64,000 bases of DNA from Pseudomonas migulae. GTDB lineage: Bacteria; Pseudomonadota; Gammaproteobacteria; Pseudomonadales; Pseudomonadaceae. The notes under the pieces were generated by a model, which worked only from the letters and a program-made list of their open reading frames with translations, was not told the DNA's origin and did not search any database. Where the stretch lies: the NCBI RefSeq assembly GCF_024169315.1, contig NZ_JALJWR010000001.1:2964501-3028500 (forward strand). The letters are read 5' to 3'. Below are positions 16,354 through 25,982 of this stretch, one piece after another; position 1 is the stretch's first letter, and each line of letters begins with the position of its first letter. The position numbers and the translations under genes were made by a program.

Positions 16354-17607
16354 TCATAGCGCCTTGCTGCGCCTAATACGCGCTTTGCGAAAAATGATTT
16401 CGAGTCGGTCGAAAAGCCGATCCTTAGAGAAATGCTCAAGGTAGTACTGCCTGCCTGCCTTGCCCATCTCTTGACGCTGCTCAGGCTTCAGAGCAGCCAT
16501 CGCACCCACGATTCCCGCCAACCCTGACGCATCACCCGACTGACACGTCATACCCGCACCAGCCTCATTCACTACTCTGGCCGCTTCACCATCAATCATC
16601 GCAATAATCGGCTTTTCTGAGGCTAGGTAGGCCTGCACTTTTCCTGGAACCGTTTTCTCAAAGACCTCGTTAGTCTTTAAAGATACCAGCAGAGCGTCTG
16701 CTGCCGCAAAAAGCGCAGGCATCTTTTCCAGCGGATGGCGGCCCAGCAGCAAAACATTGCTCAATTTTCGAATTGCCACCTGTTCGTGTAACCAGTTGCT
16801 GACCCGACCGTCACCAACGATGACCCATCGCACTGGTAGTTCAGAGCCGAGTAATTCAACAGCTTGCAAAATAGATGAAAAATCCTGGGCTTCTCCAAGA
16901 TTGCCTGCAAAAACGATAGTAAATACCGAGCTGTCACGTAAGAGAATATCGGATGGCACTTCAATTTCCGAATGAAAATCCTCTTCCGCCCAGCTGGGAA
17001 AATAAATCAGTCGTTCAGGAGAGATATCCTTTCTACAGTACTTTCTAATATTTTCTTCGAAAGACTTCGACTGCATTAGCAAATAATCAGTACGATTATA
17101 TATCCAGGACACCATACTACCAACAAGGGCCAGAAGCCTTTTGTTCTTGATCATCCCGACCGCGCTTAATGTTTCCGGCCAAAGATCAAGCACCCAAAGT
17201 AATACAGGTGTCTTTTTCAAACCGCCAATGACTATTGCAGGAATAGCCGCCATGATCGGTGACACAGCATAAACAAAAATAACGTCGAACTTATGCTTAC
17301 GAAGCTTGTAAGCCCCAACCGCTGACGCGCTGCTAAAAAAAGATAGATAATTAAGCGCTAGAGTTACACTACTGCGCCCCCGCGGAAGCATTGGCACACG
17401 GACAATTTCGGCCCCGTGATAGTTTGAAAATTGTGGAGGGTCTTTTTTATAGGCAGTAAAAACCTGTCCTTCTGGGTAATTCGGCAGCCCAGTAAGCACG
17501 GTGACTTCATGGCCCTTGGCAACAAAACCTTCGACCATATTGTTGATGCGCATATTTTCTGGCCAGAAGTACTGAGAAACAACCAGAATTTTCAGCGGCT
17601 TATCCAT
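16354..17607 (-). CDS. Glycosyltransferase family 4, WbuB/WbjE-like
   Basis: A 417-residue GT-B fold protein. The N-terminus has VVSQYFWPENMRINNM and a later LPNYPEG, features of the WbuB/WcaI branch of GT4 that transfers L-FucNAc or related sugars. The C-terminal domain has FAGNLGEAQDF and the nucleotide-sugar region FEKTVPGKVQAYLASEKP, with the conserved Glu usual in GT4. It lies 15 bases after wbjD, as expected for the L-FucNAc cassette, so transfer of L-FucNAc in the cytoplasm to the lipid-linked repeat unit is the best guess. The acceptor cannot be read from sequence. Confidence 0.85.
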   Translation of the reverse strand: MDKPLKILVVSQYFWPENMRINNMVEGFVAKGHEVTVLTGLPNYPEGQVFTAYKKDPPQFSNYHGAEIVRVPMLPRGRSSVTLALNYLSFFSSASAVGAYKLRKHKFDVIFVYAVSPIMAAIPAIVIGGLKKTPVLLWVLDLWPETLSAVGMIKNKRLLALVGSMVSWIYNRTDYLLMQSKSFEENIRKYCRKDISPERLIYFPSWAEEDFHSEIEVPSDILLRDSSVFTIVFAGNLGEAQDFSSILQAVELLGSELPVRWVIVGDGRVSNWLHEQVAIRKLSNVLLLGRHPLEKMPALFAAADALLVSLKTNEVFEKTVPGKVQAYLASEKPIIAMIDGEAARVVNEAGAGMTCQSGDASGLAGIVGAMAALKPEQRQEMGKAGRQYYLEHFSKDRLFDRLEIIFRKARIRRSKAL

Positions 17608-17622
17608 AAACAGTGCACCCGG

Positions 17623-18753
17623 TCAATATTGCTTCCACACAGTACGCATCACATAGTCACGGTAACTATGAATAATCCTTACAACCTTCTCGGCAACGTT
17701 GGGCATGCTATAGTCGGCCACCAGTCGCAAGCCTCGCTGATCATCGCGTTCCTGACTTTCAAGAATATGCAAACCTTGCATTACGCGCTCAACATCCAAG
17801 CCGACCATCATTACCGACGCCTCCTCCATACCTTCAGGACGCTCATGAGCTTCTCGTATATTCAGCGCTGGAAAATTGAGGATGGAAGACTCTTCATTGA
17901 TAGTGCCACTGTCAGACAAAACCGCTTTGGATGTTAATTGCAGCTTGTTGTAATCCTTAAACCCCAAAGGTTTTAGTAGTTGGACATTGGCATGGAACAC
18001 CACACCCATTGCATCTACACGCTTCTGTGTGCGTGGATGAGTCGACACAATTATGGGAAGATTATAGTGAGCTGCAACGGTGTTGAGGACCTCCACCAAC
18101 TTTAGGAAATTTTTGTCCGAGTCGATATTTTCTTCACGGTGGGCGCTCACTACAAAAAACTGTCCTTTTTCCAACTCTAGGCGGGTCAGAACATCAGAGG
18201 CTTCAATACCGTCTCGGTAATGATTAAGCACTTCGAACATAGGACTCCCCGTCTTAATGACCATATCTGGCGGCAATCCCTCACGTAACAAGTAATCACG
18301 CGCGATCGAACTGTAAGTCAGATTGATATCGGCCGTGTGATCGACTATTCGGCGATTAATCTCCTCGGGAACACGCATGTCAAAACAGCGATTACCAGCT
18401 TCCATGTGGAAGGCTGGGATCTTTCTCCGTTTGGCGGGAATGACAGCCATACAACTATTGGTGTCTCCAAGGACCAAAAGAGCTTCAGGCTTCTCTAACT
18501 CCAGTACATTATCTACGGCAATAATTACATTCCCGATAGTTTGCGCACCGCTAACGCCTGCGGCATTGAGAAAGTGGTCCGGCTTACGAATTCCTAAATC
18601 CTGAAAAAAAATCTCGTTCAACTCATAATCATAGTTTTGCCCAGTGTGAACCAAAACATGTTCACAGTACTGATCCAGTTTGGCGATTACCCGCGACAAA
18701 CGAATAATTTCAGGTCGGGTACCAACTACGGTAAGAACTTTTAGCTTTTTCAT
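17623..18753 (-). CDS. wbjD: UDP-GlcNAc 2-epimerase family, WbjD/FnlC/CapG
   Basis: A 376-residue epimerase of the WecB family. It has VVGTRPEIIR at the N-terminus, HTGQNYD, MEAGNRCFD, SAHREENID and SDSGTINEES, all matching the UDP-binding and catalytic regions of the family. In the WbjBCD pathway this enzyme does the last step, C2 epimerisation of UDP-N-acetyl-L-pneumosamine to UDP-N-acetyl-L-fucosamine. This role, rather than ManNAc formation by WecB, is supported by the two upstream genes. It is separated from wbjC by 104 bases. Codon use is more AT-rich than in core genes. Confidence 0.9.
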   Translation of the reverse strand: MKKLKVLTVVGTRPEIIRLSRVIAKLDQYCEHVLVHTGQNYDYELNEIFFQDLGIRKPDHFLNAAGVSGAQTIGNVIIAVDNVLELEKPEALLVLGDTNSCMAVIPAKRRKIPAFHMEAGNRCFDMRVPEEINRRIVDHTADINLTYSSIARDYLLREGLPPDMVIKTGSPMFEVLNHYRDGIEASDVLTRLELEKGQFFVVSAHREENIDSDKNFLKLVEVLNTVAAHYNLPIIVSTHPRTQKRVDAMGVVFHANVQLLKPLGFKDYNKLQLTSKAVLSDSGTINEESSILNFPALNIREAHERPEGMEEASVMMVGLDVERVMQGLHILESQERDDQRGLRLVADYSMPNVAEKVVRIIHSYRDYVMRTVWKQY

Positions 18754-18857
18754 TGTAAAACTCTGTAGAAAACCATTGAGGCCAGTGAGACACGAGCGAA
18801 CACTTTACGTCAAATATCCGCTTCTTAGACAACCATAGCAATACATCACCCAGGAGG

Positions 18858-19976
18858 CTATGCCTGAGGCCCAACGGGCATCGAGTACGTATCAGGTCGT
18901 TCGCGATCAAAAATCTCATTGGCCCATAGCATGACAATCATTTCCTCCCCCCCGACGTTGGTAACGTCGTGAGTCCAGCCAGGGACAGTTTCGACTATTA
19001 CGGGGTTTTCACCGGTGGTGAACAGTTCATAGAATTCATCAGAAACAATATGACGAAAACGAAAGCACGCCTTGCCTCTGATTACCAAAAATTTCTCTGT
19101 TTTCGAGTGATGGTAATGACCACCCCGTGTCACACCGGGATGAGCTGTAAAATAAGAAAATTGACCACTGTTAGTTGTCTTGAGCATTTCCACGAATACC
19201 CCACGTGGATCACCATGCTTAGGCACTTCATAGGTGAACTTCTCAGGTGCCAGATAGCTAACGTAAGTTGAATACAAAGCACGTACTAACCCCGCTCCCA
19301 CTGGTTCGCTGACGAGATTTGCACGACTACTACGAAACGCCTTCAACTGCTCGGCCAATGCTCCCACGGTAATACTGTAAACGGGATTAACATCGATATA
19401 TTCCCCTCCGCTTACACTACCATCCATTGCAGCTATGAAATAAGATACGACATCATCAATATAAACCAAATTAATGCATGCATCAGGATCATTGATCTGG
19501 ATCGGCAAGTCACGGCTGATGTTGTGGCAAAACGTTGCCACTGCAGAGTTATAATTCGGGCGAGCCCACTTGCCAAACACATTGGGCAAACGAAATAAGT
19601 GGACAACTGAACCGTGGGAACGCTCCAGCTCTCGCAACGTCTGCTCCGCACCCAGCTTGCTGATTCCGTAAGGGTTGCTCTGCTCTGCCTGGATGGACGA
19701 TGTAAATAGTACTGGAATGGGCCTACCGCTACCCTTGACAGCCTCACACAACATTTGGGTCAAATGCGTATTGCCGTCCTTGAACTCCTCAACATTCAAC
19801 GGCCGGTTAACTCCCGCTAGATGAAATATGAAGTCCACATCGCACACCATAAGCGGTAAGCAATCAGCATCATCACTACGAACGAATCGAACGATCTCTA
19901 CATCATTACGCTCGCTCAAATGCGCAATTAAGTTCTTACCAACAAACCCATCAGCACCCGTGATCAGGACTTTCAT
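18858..19976 (-). CDS. wbjC: WbjC/FnlB/CapF bifunctional reductase with cupin domain
   Basis: This 372-residue protein has two domains, as in CapF of similar length. Residues 1-~250 form an SDR domain with GADGFVGKNL and the active site YGISK near residue 106. Residues ~255-372 form a cupin with metal-binding His residues in HPGVTRGGHYHH and W.HDV near the end. CapF/WbjC epimerises at C3 through its cupin and reduces C4 with NADPH, giving UDP-N-acetyl-L-pneumosamine. The start at 19976 lies three bases from the wbjB stop, suggesting translational coupling. Confidence 0.93.
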   Translation of the reverse strand: MKVLITGADGFVGKNLIAHLSERNDVEIVRFVRSDDADCLPLMVCDVDFIFHLAGVNRPLNVEEFKDGNTHLTQMLCEAVKGSGRPIPVLFTSSIQAEQSNPYGISKLGAEQTLRELERSHGSVVHLFRLPNVFGKWARPNYNSAVATFCHNISRDLPIQINDPDACINLVYIDDVVSYFIAAMDGSVSGGEYIDVNPVYSITVGALAEQLKAFRSSRANLVSEPVGAGLVRALYSTYVSYLAPEKFTYEVPKHGDPRGVFVEMLKTTNSGQFSYFTAHPGVTRGGHYHHSKTEKFLVIRGKACFRFRHIVSDEFYELFTTGENPVIVETVPGWTHDVTNVGGEEMIVMLWANEIFDRERPDTYSMPVGPQA

Positions 19977-19979
19977 AGA

Positions 19980-21017
19980 TTACTCCTCGGGAGTAGCGTG
20001 CTCGCCACACTGGATAGCACGCATGAAGTCAAGCTTAAGCAATAAGTTTTGCATGCCATCCATATTAAGCCGCTCGGTGTTATGCGAGTTATAGTCTTCA
20101 GTACGGGAGATCTTCTCTTCCCCTTGCTCGACAAACTTGGAGTAATTCAGATCTCGTAGGTCAGGAGGTATACGGTAGTAGTCCCCTTTGTCCTCGGCAC
20201 AGGCCATTTCTTCACGGCTGAGTAGCACCTCATAGAGTTTTTCACCATGACGCGTGCCAATTACCTGGATCGGATGCTCTGGGACACCGAGCATCAAGGC
20301 CAACGTTCTGGCCAGTGTTTCCACTGTGGCTGCAGGTGCCTTTTGCACGAATAAGTCACCGTTGCGACCATTTTCGAAAGCATACAACACCAGATCCACG
20401 GCATCGGTAAGTGTCATCATGAAACGAGTCATGTTGGGATCGGTCAAAGTCAGAGCATTCCCCGCCCGAATCTGCTCGATAAACAGTGGAATCACGGAGC
20501 CCCGGGATGCCATGACATTGCCATAACGAGTGCCGCAAATAACGGTTTTCTCATCGTCGATATTGCGTGATTTGGCGACCATGATTTTCTCCATCATGGC
20601 CTTGGAGATACCCATGGAGTTGATCGGGTAAACTGCCTTATCAGTACTCAGGCACACCACGCGCTTGACCTGGTTCTGAATGGCCGCCTCCAGCACATTC
20701 TCGGTCCCGAGTACATTGGTCTTCACCGCCTCCAGCGGATAGAACTCACAAGAAGGCACCTGCTTGAGGGCCGCAGCATGAAATATATAATCCACTCCAC
20801 GGGTCGCGTTGAGTACGCTCTGATAATCACGTACATCTCCGATATAAAACTTCAACTTCGAACTCGAATAGCGCTTACGCATGTCGTCTTGTTTTTTCTC
20901 GTCACGACTAAACACGCGAATCTCGGCGATATTTGAATCCAGGAAGCGTTTCAATACAGCATTGCCGAAGGACCCTGTACCGCCCGTAATCAACAATACT
21001 TTATTATCAAAAGACAT
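19980..21017 (-). CDS. wbjB: WbjB/FnlA/CapE UDP-GlcNAc 4,6-dehydratase/5-epimerase
   Basis: A 345-residue soluble SDR with GGTGSFGNAVLKRF at the N-terminus. The catalytic segment STDKAVYPINSMGISK has Met in place of Tyr, as in CapE and FlaA1. Downstream YRIPPDLRDLNY matches the C-terminal latch region of CapE/WbjB. The enzyme takes UDP-GlcNAc, makes the 4-keto-6-deoxy sugar and inverts C5 (and C3), committing it to UDP-L-FucNAc. It has no membrane segments, unlike WbpM. It begins the compact wbjB-wbjC pair and lies six bases after the upstream glycosyltransferase. Confidence 0.93.
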   Translation of the reverse strand: MSFDNKVLLITGGTGSFGNAVLKRFLDSNIAEIRVFSRDEKKQDDMRKRYSSSKLKFYIGDVRDYQSVLNATRGVDYIFHAAALKQVPSCEFYPLEAVKTNVLGTENVLEAAIQNQVKRVVCLSTDKAVYPINSMGISKAMMEKIMVAKSRNIDDEKTVICGTRYGNVMASRGSVIPLFIEQIRAGNALTLTDPNMTRFMMTLTDAVDLVLYAFENGRNGDLFVQKAPAATVETLARTLALMLGVPEHPIQVIGTRHGEKLYEVLLSREEMACAEDKGDYYRIPPDLRDLNYSKFVEQGEEKISRTEDYNSHNTERLNMDGMQNLLLKLDFMRAIQCGEHATPEE

Positions 21018-21023
21018 AAAACC

Positions 21024-22220
21024 TCACAAAAATCTGAAAATATTGTTATAGCCGACAGACACATTCATACTTTTTTCATAGTACGATCGGCCATTTTTAC
21101 CATAGACAGCCAATTGCTCGCTATCAGATCTTAAACTGTATAGCGATGCGGTAAGCGCATCGATATCACCTGCCTCAACCCATAGTCCTGCCTGCATGTC
21201 CTCCACCAATACATTTCCAAAATCCGTACAGGTGTCGAGAGAGGCTAATATTGGCAATCCAACTTTCAAATAATCAATCGATTTAGATGGAAAACTTGGT
21301 ACCTGATGGCTAGCTGCAAGAGAGATAAGTCCCAAATCACTAGCACAAACAAACGCTTCGTACTCATTCCTAGGAACAAATTCTACAAAGCGGATATTGA
21401 CCAATCCTAAAACAGCAGCTTTCTCTTGCAACCGTGACCGCTCTGAACCACGCCCCACCATCAAAAACAATATGTCGCGGTCTTCACGACAGCGATCAGC
21501 GAGTTCAACAATACAGTCAAGCCCCTGAACCACAGACATAGCGCCGCCATAGATGACGACAAAAGCTTTTTCATCAATCCCCAACATGCTGCGAGCCTTT
21601 TGCTTGCTCAGTTCAGGCTTGGGAACTTGTTTTGTCCACAGTGGCAGATCAACGATTCGATGCGGGTCTATACCCCGGTACTTATCCAACAAAAAGGCTT
21701 TATTACCCTTGGTCATACAACCAATAAAGTCGAACTTTTTGTATAAGTAGTTCTCAACCCACAAAAAGAATGGGAAGGACACCTTCTTCCAACCCCAGAG
21801 ACCATTCATGTAGAAAGGAAAAAAATCCCAAAGGATAAGAAAGCTTTTCGCGCCTGCTTTAAGAGGCCGCCCGGTAAAAAAAGCCCAAGTAGCTACACAA
21901 GGCGTAGAAGCGATTAGCACATCTGCCTGGCGCAAAACATGGCCGGTTTTTAAGCGCGCATAGAATGAAAATAGAAGTATTTTCAAAAACGCACAAAATA
22001 CATTCTTATAGTAAAAGAATGCAGGCAAACGTACACGAAAGACATCCACGTCATTTGCCGTGTAGTTTTCGGTTTGACCATCATCATAGTCCCAACTCAA
22101 AACCACCACTGAAACAGCATGCTCTTGAGCTGCGGCGTACTCGGCCAATTCATTGGTTAGCCACTCATTACCCGCACCTTTCGGGTATTTTGTCGACACT
22201 AGCACTACGTTACTCATCAT
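21024..22220 (-). CDS. Glycosyltransferase family 4
   Basis: A 398-residue GT-B protein. The N-terminal domain starts VVLVSTKYPKGAGNEWLTNE. The C-terminal domain shows IYGGAMSVVQGLD, where a family 1/4 transferase has its phosphate-binding Gly loop, and HQVPSFPSKSIDYLKVGLP, the nucleotide-sugar site found in GT4 enzymes. It should add one sugar to the growing repeat unit in the cytoplasm; donor and linkage are unknown. Its first ATG abuts the stop codon of the acetyltransferase gene, so they are probably translated together. Confidence 0.8.
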   Translation of the reverse strand: MMSNVVLVSTKYPKGAGNEWLTNELAEYAAAQEHAVSVVVLSWDYDDGQTENYTANDVDVFRVRLPAFFYYKNVFCAFLKILLFSFYARLKTGHVLRQADVLIASTPCVATWAFFTGRPLKAGAKSFLILWDFFPFYMNGLWGWKKVSFPFFLWVENYLYKKFDFIGCMTKGNKAFLLDKYRGIDPHRIVDLPLWTKQVPKPELSKQKARSMLGIDEKAFVVIYGGAMSVVQGLDCIVELADRCREDRDILFLMVGRGSERSRLQEKAAVLGLVNIRFVEFVPRNEYEAFVCASDLGLISLAASHQVPSFPSKSIDYLKVGLPILASLDTCTDFGNVLVEDMQAGLWVEAGDIDALTASLYSLRSDSEQLAVYGKNGRSYYEKSMNVSVGYNNIFRFL

Positions 22221-22874
22221 TCACCCTAAGGCGCTCGACAACGCCTGAACATCCCCGCTCCTGAAAAGTTGCGCATGAGCGCTCAGAACAGAATCGGGTA
22301 GCGCCCACCACTGAAGCTTTAATAGAAGAGCAATCTCTTCTGCGGTAAATCTGTACTTGATCACTTTTGCCGGCACTCCACCTACCACAGAGTAATCGGG
22401 CACATCCTTTGTGACTACGGCGCCAGCGGCGATCACCGCGCCGTGACCAACAGTGACCCCTCCCAAAATCAGGGCGTTAGCGCCGACCCAGACATCATTA
22501 CCAAGTACGACCGACTTCATTTCGGTGAAGTAATCCGCGTCAGAGAATGTCATGCCGCATTGGCGCAAAGTCGAATAAAAAACAGGATTGGTGCTGATCA
22601 TGCTCAGTGGATGCGCACCTAACCCGCCAATCGTCGTGCCAGGACCGATGCTGCAAAATGAGCCCACCACCCCTCGACAGACGACAGCGTCCACAAAAGT
22701 AGTACAGCGCCCGATTTTGACATCACTGAGAATAGTGCGCCCCATCATTCGAACGTGATCTGAAAAACATACCTGCGAATCGGCAAAACTTCGAATGCCC
22801 GCAGAAAAACCTTTAACCTTGCGTTTCAGCAACTGCCTTCTAAGCAACCACGTCGCGCGACTGACAAGCCCCAT
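22221..22874 (-). CDS. Hexapeptide-repeat (left-handed beta-helix) acyltransferase
   Basis: A 217-residue protein with isoleucine-patch repeats: [20 protein letters not shown], then [20 protein letters not shown], then [20 protein letters not shown] ending in [12 protein letters not shown]. This is the standard signature of trimeric LbH acetyltransferases, which use acetyl-CoA to O- or N-acetylate sugars. Position in the cluster suggests it acetylates a sugar of the O-antigen repeat. It lies three bases from the upstream methyltransferase gene. The acceptor sugar cannot be deduced. Confidence 0.85.
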   Translation of the reverse strand: MGLVSRATWLLRRQLLKRKVKGFSAGIRSFADSQVCFSDHVRMMGRTILSDVKIGRCTTFVDAVVCRGVVGSFCSIGPGTTIGGLGAHPLSMISTNPVFYSTLRQCGMTFSDADYFTEMKSVVLGNDVWVGANALILGGVTVGHGAVIAAGAVVTKDVPDYSVVGGVPAKVIKYRFTAEEIALLLKLQWWALPDSVLSAHAQLFRSGDVQALSSALG

Positions 22875-22877
22875 TGG

Positions 22878-24278
22878 CTACCTCTCCTTTTTATCGGGAA
22901 GTTCACCTATGAACAGAGTTCTGTTCTCCTCTAACTCCAAGATATTGAGCACCCTGAAGTGCGTCTCGAAATTTTCCCGAAACCAATCGCAAGTATACCA
23001 ATCAGGGGGAGTCGTTCCTTTACGAGTGACGCTGCTATATAATCCCAGCGGCATAAATTCGATCATGACATAACGCGTACTGTACTCTGCGATTTTGCCG
23101 AAGACGTAATTAATATCGTAACCCTGACCTAAAAACAGGTGATGAGTTACCGCCAACGCCATCACTAACTCAGATGAAAAACGACTACTAGGTTGAGTTT
23201 CAAAATTATTACACTCTGGGTAAAACGGGTTAACCACAGCGTAATTCAGGCGACCATCATCTTTAGCCTTGATATAGCCGTTCTCAATAGCCTGAACGTC
23301 ATAGTCCACACAAGTAGCTTTTCCGAGATTCATCCGCTTGGCAACTTCCGAGAGAACTACTCCCTGGTTACCAGCAATATCCACAACAGAGACAGGCGCC
23401 AACTCGGCCGCAAGATCGGCAATAGTAGAAATACGTTTATGGAACGCCGATTGGACATCATACATGCCATGGTACTCTCCCCAGGCCGACTTGACCTTGG
23501 GTTGTTCCAAACTCCCCAATCGCTTGCGCAAGGAGGTGAGTGTTGCCTTGTCGCGCCATGGCAATGCACGAACTAGAGTATCCGCTAGACCCGTGAGCAC
23601 TCGACCATTGCCGTAGCTCTGTAAGCGAGCATCGTAACGATAGAATCTAGCCAGCAGCTCCTTCAGCTTTCTCGGCGCGAAACCAAAACGGTAGGACACG
23701 AACGACTCAACAGGTGTCATTATCTTCCAGCGCTGCATCCACTTTCGTGCTGTAAAGATGTCGCCCTTACTCCACAAGTACAACGGATAGTAATAGCAAG
23801 ACAAGAATTCTTGATAGGTAGATATTTTTGCCTTCGATGCAGGAACCCTGGACCTGACCAAGCTACCAACGTCAACAAATACCGGTTTGTTGGCATCAAA
23901 AACAATATTATAAGAATGCGGATCTTTTAGTTGAAAACCATACTTATGCGCAATCTCGGAGATGTTCAGCACCAGATACGCGGCATCTCTCAACATTGAG
24001 AAGGACCACTCGTGAGGATAGCTTACGAACTCCAGCTTTTCGTGGCTCAACACCAAGTCATAACCCTCGATATCGACTTCCGACTTCAAGGTGCCTGGAA
24101 TCATCCTCTTCGACACCAACTCATCTATGAGGCCGCAGCGCAATGCCTCCTGAAGATCCTGAGCCAGCTCTCCCTTAACACCTCGCAAAAAAACATTATT
24201 ATAGGCAAGCAGGACCGCATCCCTATCCACAACGGAAAATGGATTTCGCAAACTCTCTTCAACTTTAATCTGCGTCAT
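22878..24278 (-). CDS. Kinase-like domain plus SAM-dependent methyltransferase
   Basis: A 466-residue protein. The N-terminal half has SYPHEWSFSMLRDAAYL, LKDPHSYNIVFDANKPVFVD and then VGSLV, which resemble the catalytic loop and DxD-like metal site of aminoglycoside/choline-kinase-like folds. The C-terminal half has VVDIAGNQGVVLSEVAKRM (SAM-binding motif I, near residue 295), a YDVQAIENGY acidic motif II, and MALAVTHHLFLGQG. This layout is known for methyltransferases in surface-polysaccharide clusters. It could cap or modify the glycan, but substrate and kinase activity are unproved. It is one base from the flippase gene. Confidence 0.7.
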   Translation of the reverse strand: MTQIKVEESLRNPFSVVDRDAVLLAYNNVFLRGVKGELAQDLQEALRCGLIDELVSKRMIPGTLKSEVDIEGYDLVLSHEKLEFVSYPHEWSFSMLRDAAYLVLNISEIAHKYGFQLKDPHSYNIVFDANKPVFVDVGSLVRSRVPASKAKISTYQEFLSCYYYPLYLWSKGDIFTARKWMQRWKIMTPVESFVSYRFGFAPRKLKELLARFYRYDARLQSYGNGRVLTGLADTLVRALPWRDKATLTSLRKRLGSLEQPKVKSAWGEYHGMYDVQSAFHKRISTIADLAAELAPVSVVDIAGNQGVVLSEVAKRMNLGKATCVDYDVQAIENGYIKAKDDGRLNYAVVNPFYPECNNFETQPSSRFSSELVMALAVTHHLFLGQGYDINYVFGKIAEYSTRYVMIEFMPLGLYSSVTRKGTTPPDWYTCDWFRENFETHFRVLNILELEENRTLFIGELPDKKER

Positions 24279-24279
24279 A

Positions 24280-25593
24280 TCAAGCCTTATATCTCTTAAA
24301 GCTAAAACAGGTTATTTGCGCAAGGAAGAGATCTCTATTAATAAAAAAATTAGAGAAAAACAACCCCACCGCACTCGCAACAACGAAAGATAGCGCGCTC
24401 CCTTGCAACCCCAACAGTGGTGTTAACCACAGATTCAAAAGCACGCCGATACTGATAGTAATCAAGCTTCTATAAAACATTTGATTGACTTGTTTCTTTG
24501 CAATCAACCAATTGTTTTGCGCCGACCCCATAAAAATAAAAACAACCGCCAACGAGTGGACCTTGATAACGCTTACTGCAGCTAAATAGTCAGCGCCATA
24601 GAGTAGTAATACCAAGGGTTCAGCGAGAAAATACAAAAACAAGAAAGCCATCACCCCGATAACAAACACCGCAGAAAAATATTGACGCATCAAACGGTCA
24701 AACTTTGCAGCATCACTGGCCGCAAGGCGGTGCAGAAAAGGGGCAGAACTAGTGTTCAGTAAGACTGGAACGAAATAACAAAGGCTAGTCAACGTCACCG
24801 CAGAGTAATAGATGCCTAGCGCCTCGACACCCATAAAATGCTCTACCATGAGTTGATCACTCTTAAGATATGCGATGATTGCCAGACCGCTCACCAACAC
24901 CGGCCATGACTCTTTCAACATAGGTACAACTCGCTCAGCTTCAAAACGCCAAGGACGCCCTAATGATTCGCCTTTATAGGAAATGTAAAGGGCTAGAGCA
25001 GAGAGAACCACTTCCAGTGAAGCGATCGCTGCGAAGTATGTCAGCGGTGCCTCATTCACAATGCACAGGACTTTGGCCGCATTAGAAATTCCGTACGCGC
25101 AAAGTTTTGAAACGACTGTACGCACACTGCGACTGCGGCTTTGAAACCACAAATCAACTGTATCGGCGGCCTGAAAAGTCAGACCAGCAGCACAAAGAGC
25201 AAATAGTACAGCACTGTCAAAGCCACCAATCGCCCAGACCAGCAATGTACCGAACAACCACCCCAGCAATCCCGTTGCTATTCTGAGGGTTAATGCGGTA
25301 CCAAGTACCAAATCGGTTCGGGTCTGATCTCGTGAAATTTCACGAACAACAATTCCATCCAGGCCGACACTTACCAATACTTGAAAGAAGGCTAAAAATG
25401 CGAAAACATATGCCAGTTTTCCGTAACTTTCCGGCCCCAAATATCTCGCCACCCAGGCACTAACCAGCACCCCCAGCAAGAGACGAACCAATCGATCAAA
25501 AAACAACCATCCGGAATTCTTTAAAAAGCCAAAAAACTCTACATTGATCTTCAATGAGCGCCGTAGCCTTGCAGAAACCTCAATAACATTCAT
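24280..25593 (-). CDS. Wzx-type O-antigen flippase
   Basis: A 437-residue membrane protein with about twelve hydrophobic segments and the Wzx/RfbX pattern: SGWLFFDRLVRLLLGVLVSA near the start, the conserved LGPESYGKLAYVFAF, and SVGLDGIVVREISRD. Wzx proteins move undecaprenyl-linked repeat units across the inner membrane. It is the first gene of the leftward cluster, so the main cluster promoter should lie in 25594-25980. No strong ribosome site precedes the ATG at 25593. A second flippase-like domain is present in the 13287 gene. Confidence 0.88.
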   Translation of the reverse strand: MNVIEVSARLRRSLKINVEFFGFLKNSGWLFFDRLVRLLLGVLVSAWVARYLGPESYGKLAYVFAFLAFFQVLVSVGLDGIVVREISRDQTRTDLVLGTALTLRIATGLLGWLFGTLLVWAIGGFDSAVLFALCAAGLTFQAADTVDLWFQSRSRSVRTVVSKLCAYGISNAAKVLCIVNEAPLTYFAAIASLEVVLSALALYISYKGESLGRPWRFEAERVVPMLKESWPVLVSGLAIIAYLKSDQLMVEHFMGVEALGIYYSAVTLTSLCYFVPVLLNTSSAPFLHRLAASDAAKFDRLMRQYFSAVFVIGVMAFLFLYFLAEPLVLLLYGADYLAAVSVIKVHSLAVVFIFMGSAQNNWLIAKKQVNQMFYRSLITISIGVLLNLWLTPLLGLQGSALSFVVASAVGLFFSNFFINRDLFLAQITCFSFKRYKA

Positions 25594-25982
25594 CTAAACA
25601 ACCTGCTGTTTTCTTTAGGGGCGCACTAATTTAAACCCTCAAAAATTGCGCTTTGTAAAAATCCCCTTCAAAGGCCTGGTTCAATCCTCATCACCAAGCC
25701 CCCCCATCATCACGATTAACACACCAGGCGATAGCACGTTATGCCAAGTGTTATTTCACCACACCAACCAAGTTCCCAAGGGAAAATTTCATACAGCACT
25801 GCAAGAAATGGGCGTCAGTATACAAGATTTTACAGCCCTGGTTTTGCACGAAAAGCAGTCATGCAGCCGCCACTGCGGATTCTACGACAGCCGGGAACTC
25901 AACCCATGCTCACTTGGACACCTTATCCACATCTATTTGGACTGGCAGTCGGAATGCAGTGACGCAGGCTTGCACTCTTAGT
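25594..25982. other. Upstream region of the O-antigen cluster
   Basis: About 390 bases between the flippase start and the IS21 remnant. A plus-strand open frame of 111 codons at 25646-25981 crosses it, but it shows no ribosome site or recognisable domain and is probably chance. The promoter of the cluster should be here. I see no JUMPstart or ops element. Confidence 0.45.

Noticed and set aside
25646..25981. A 111-codon plus-strand frame between the flippase and the IS21 scar
   Set aside because: No ribosome site, no recognised domain, ordinary length for chance in this region; a second frame overlaps it.
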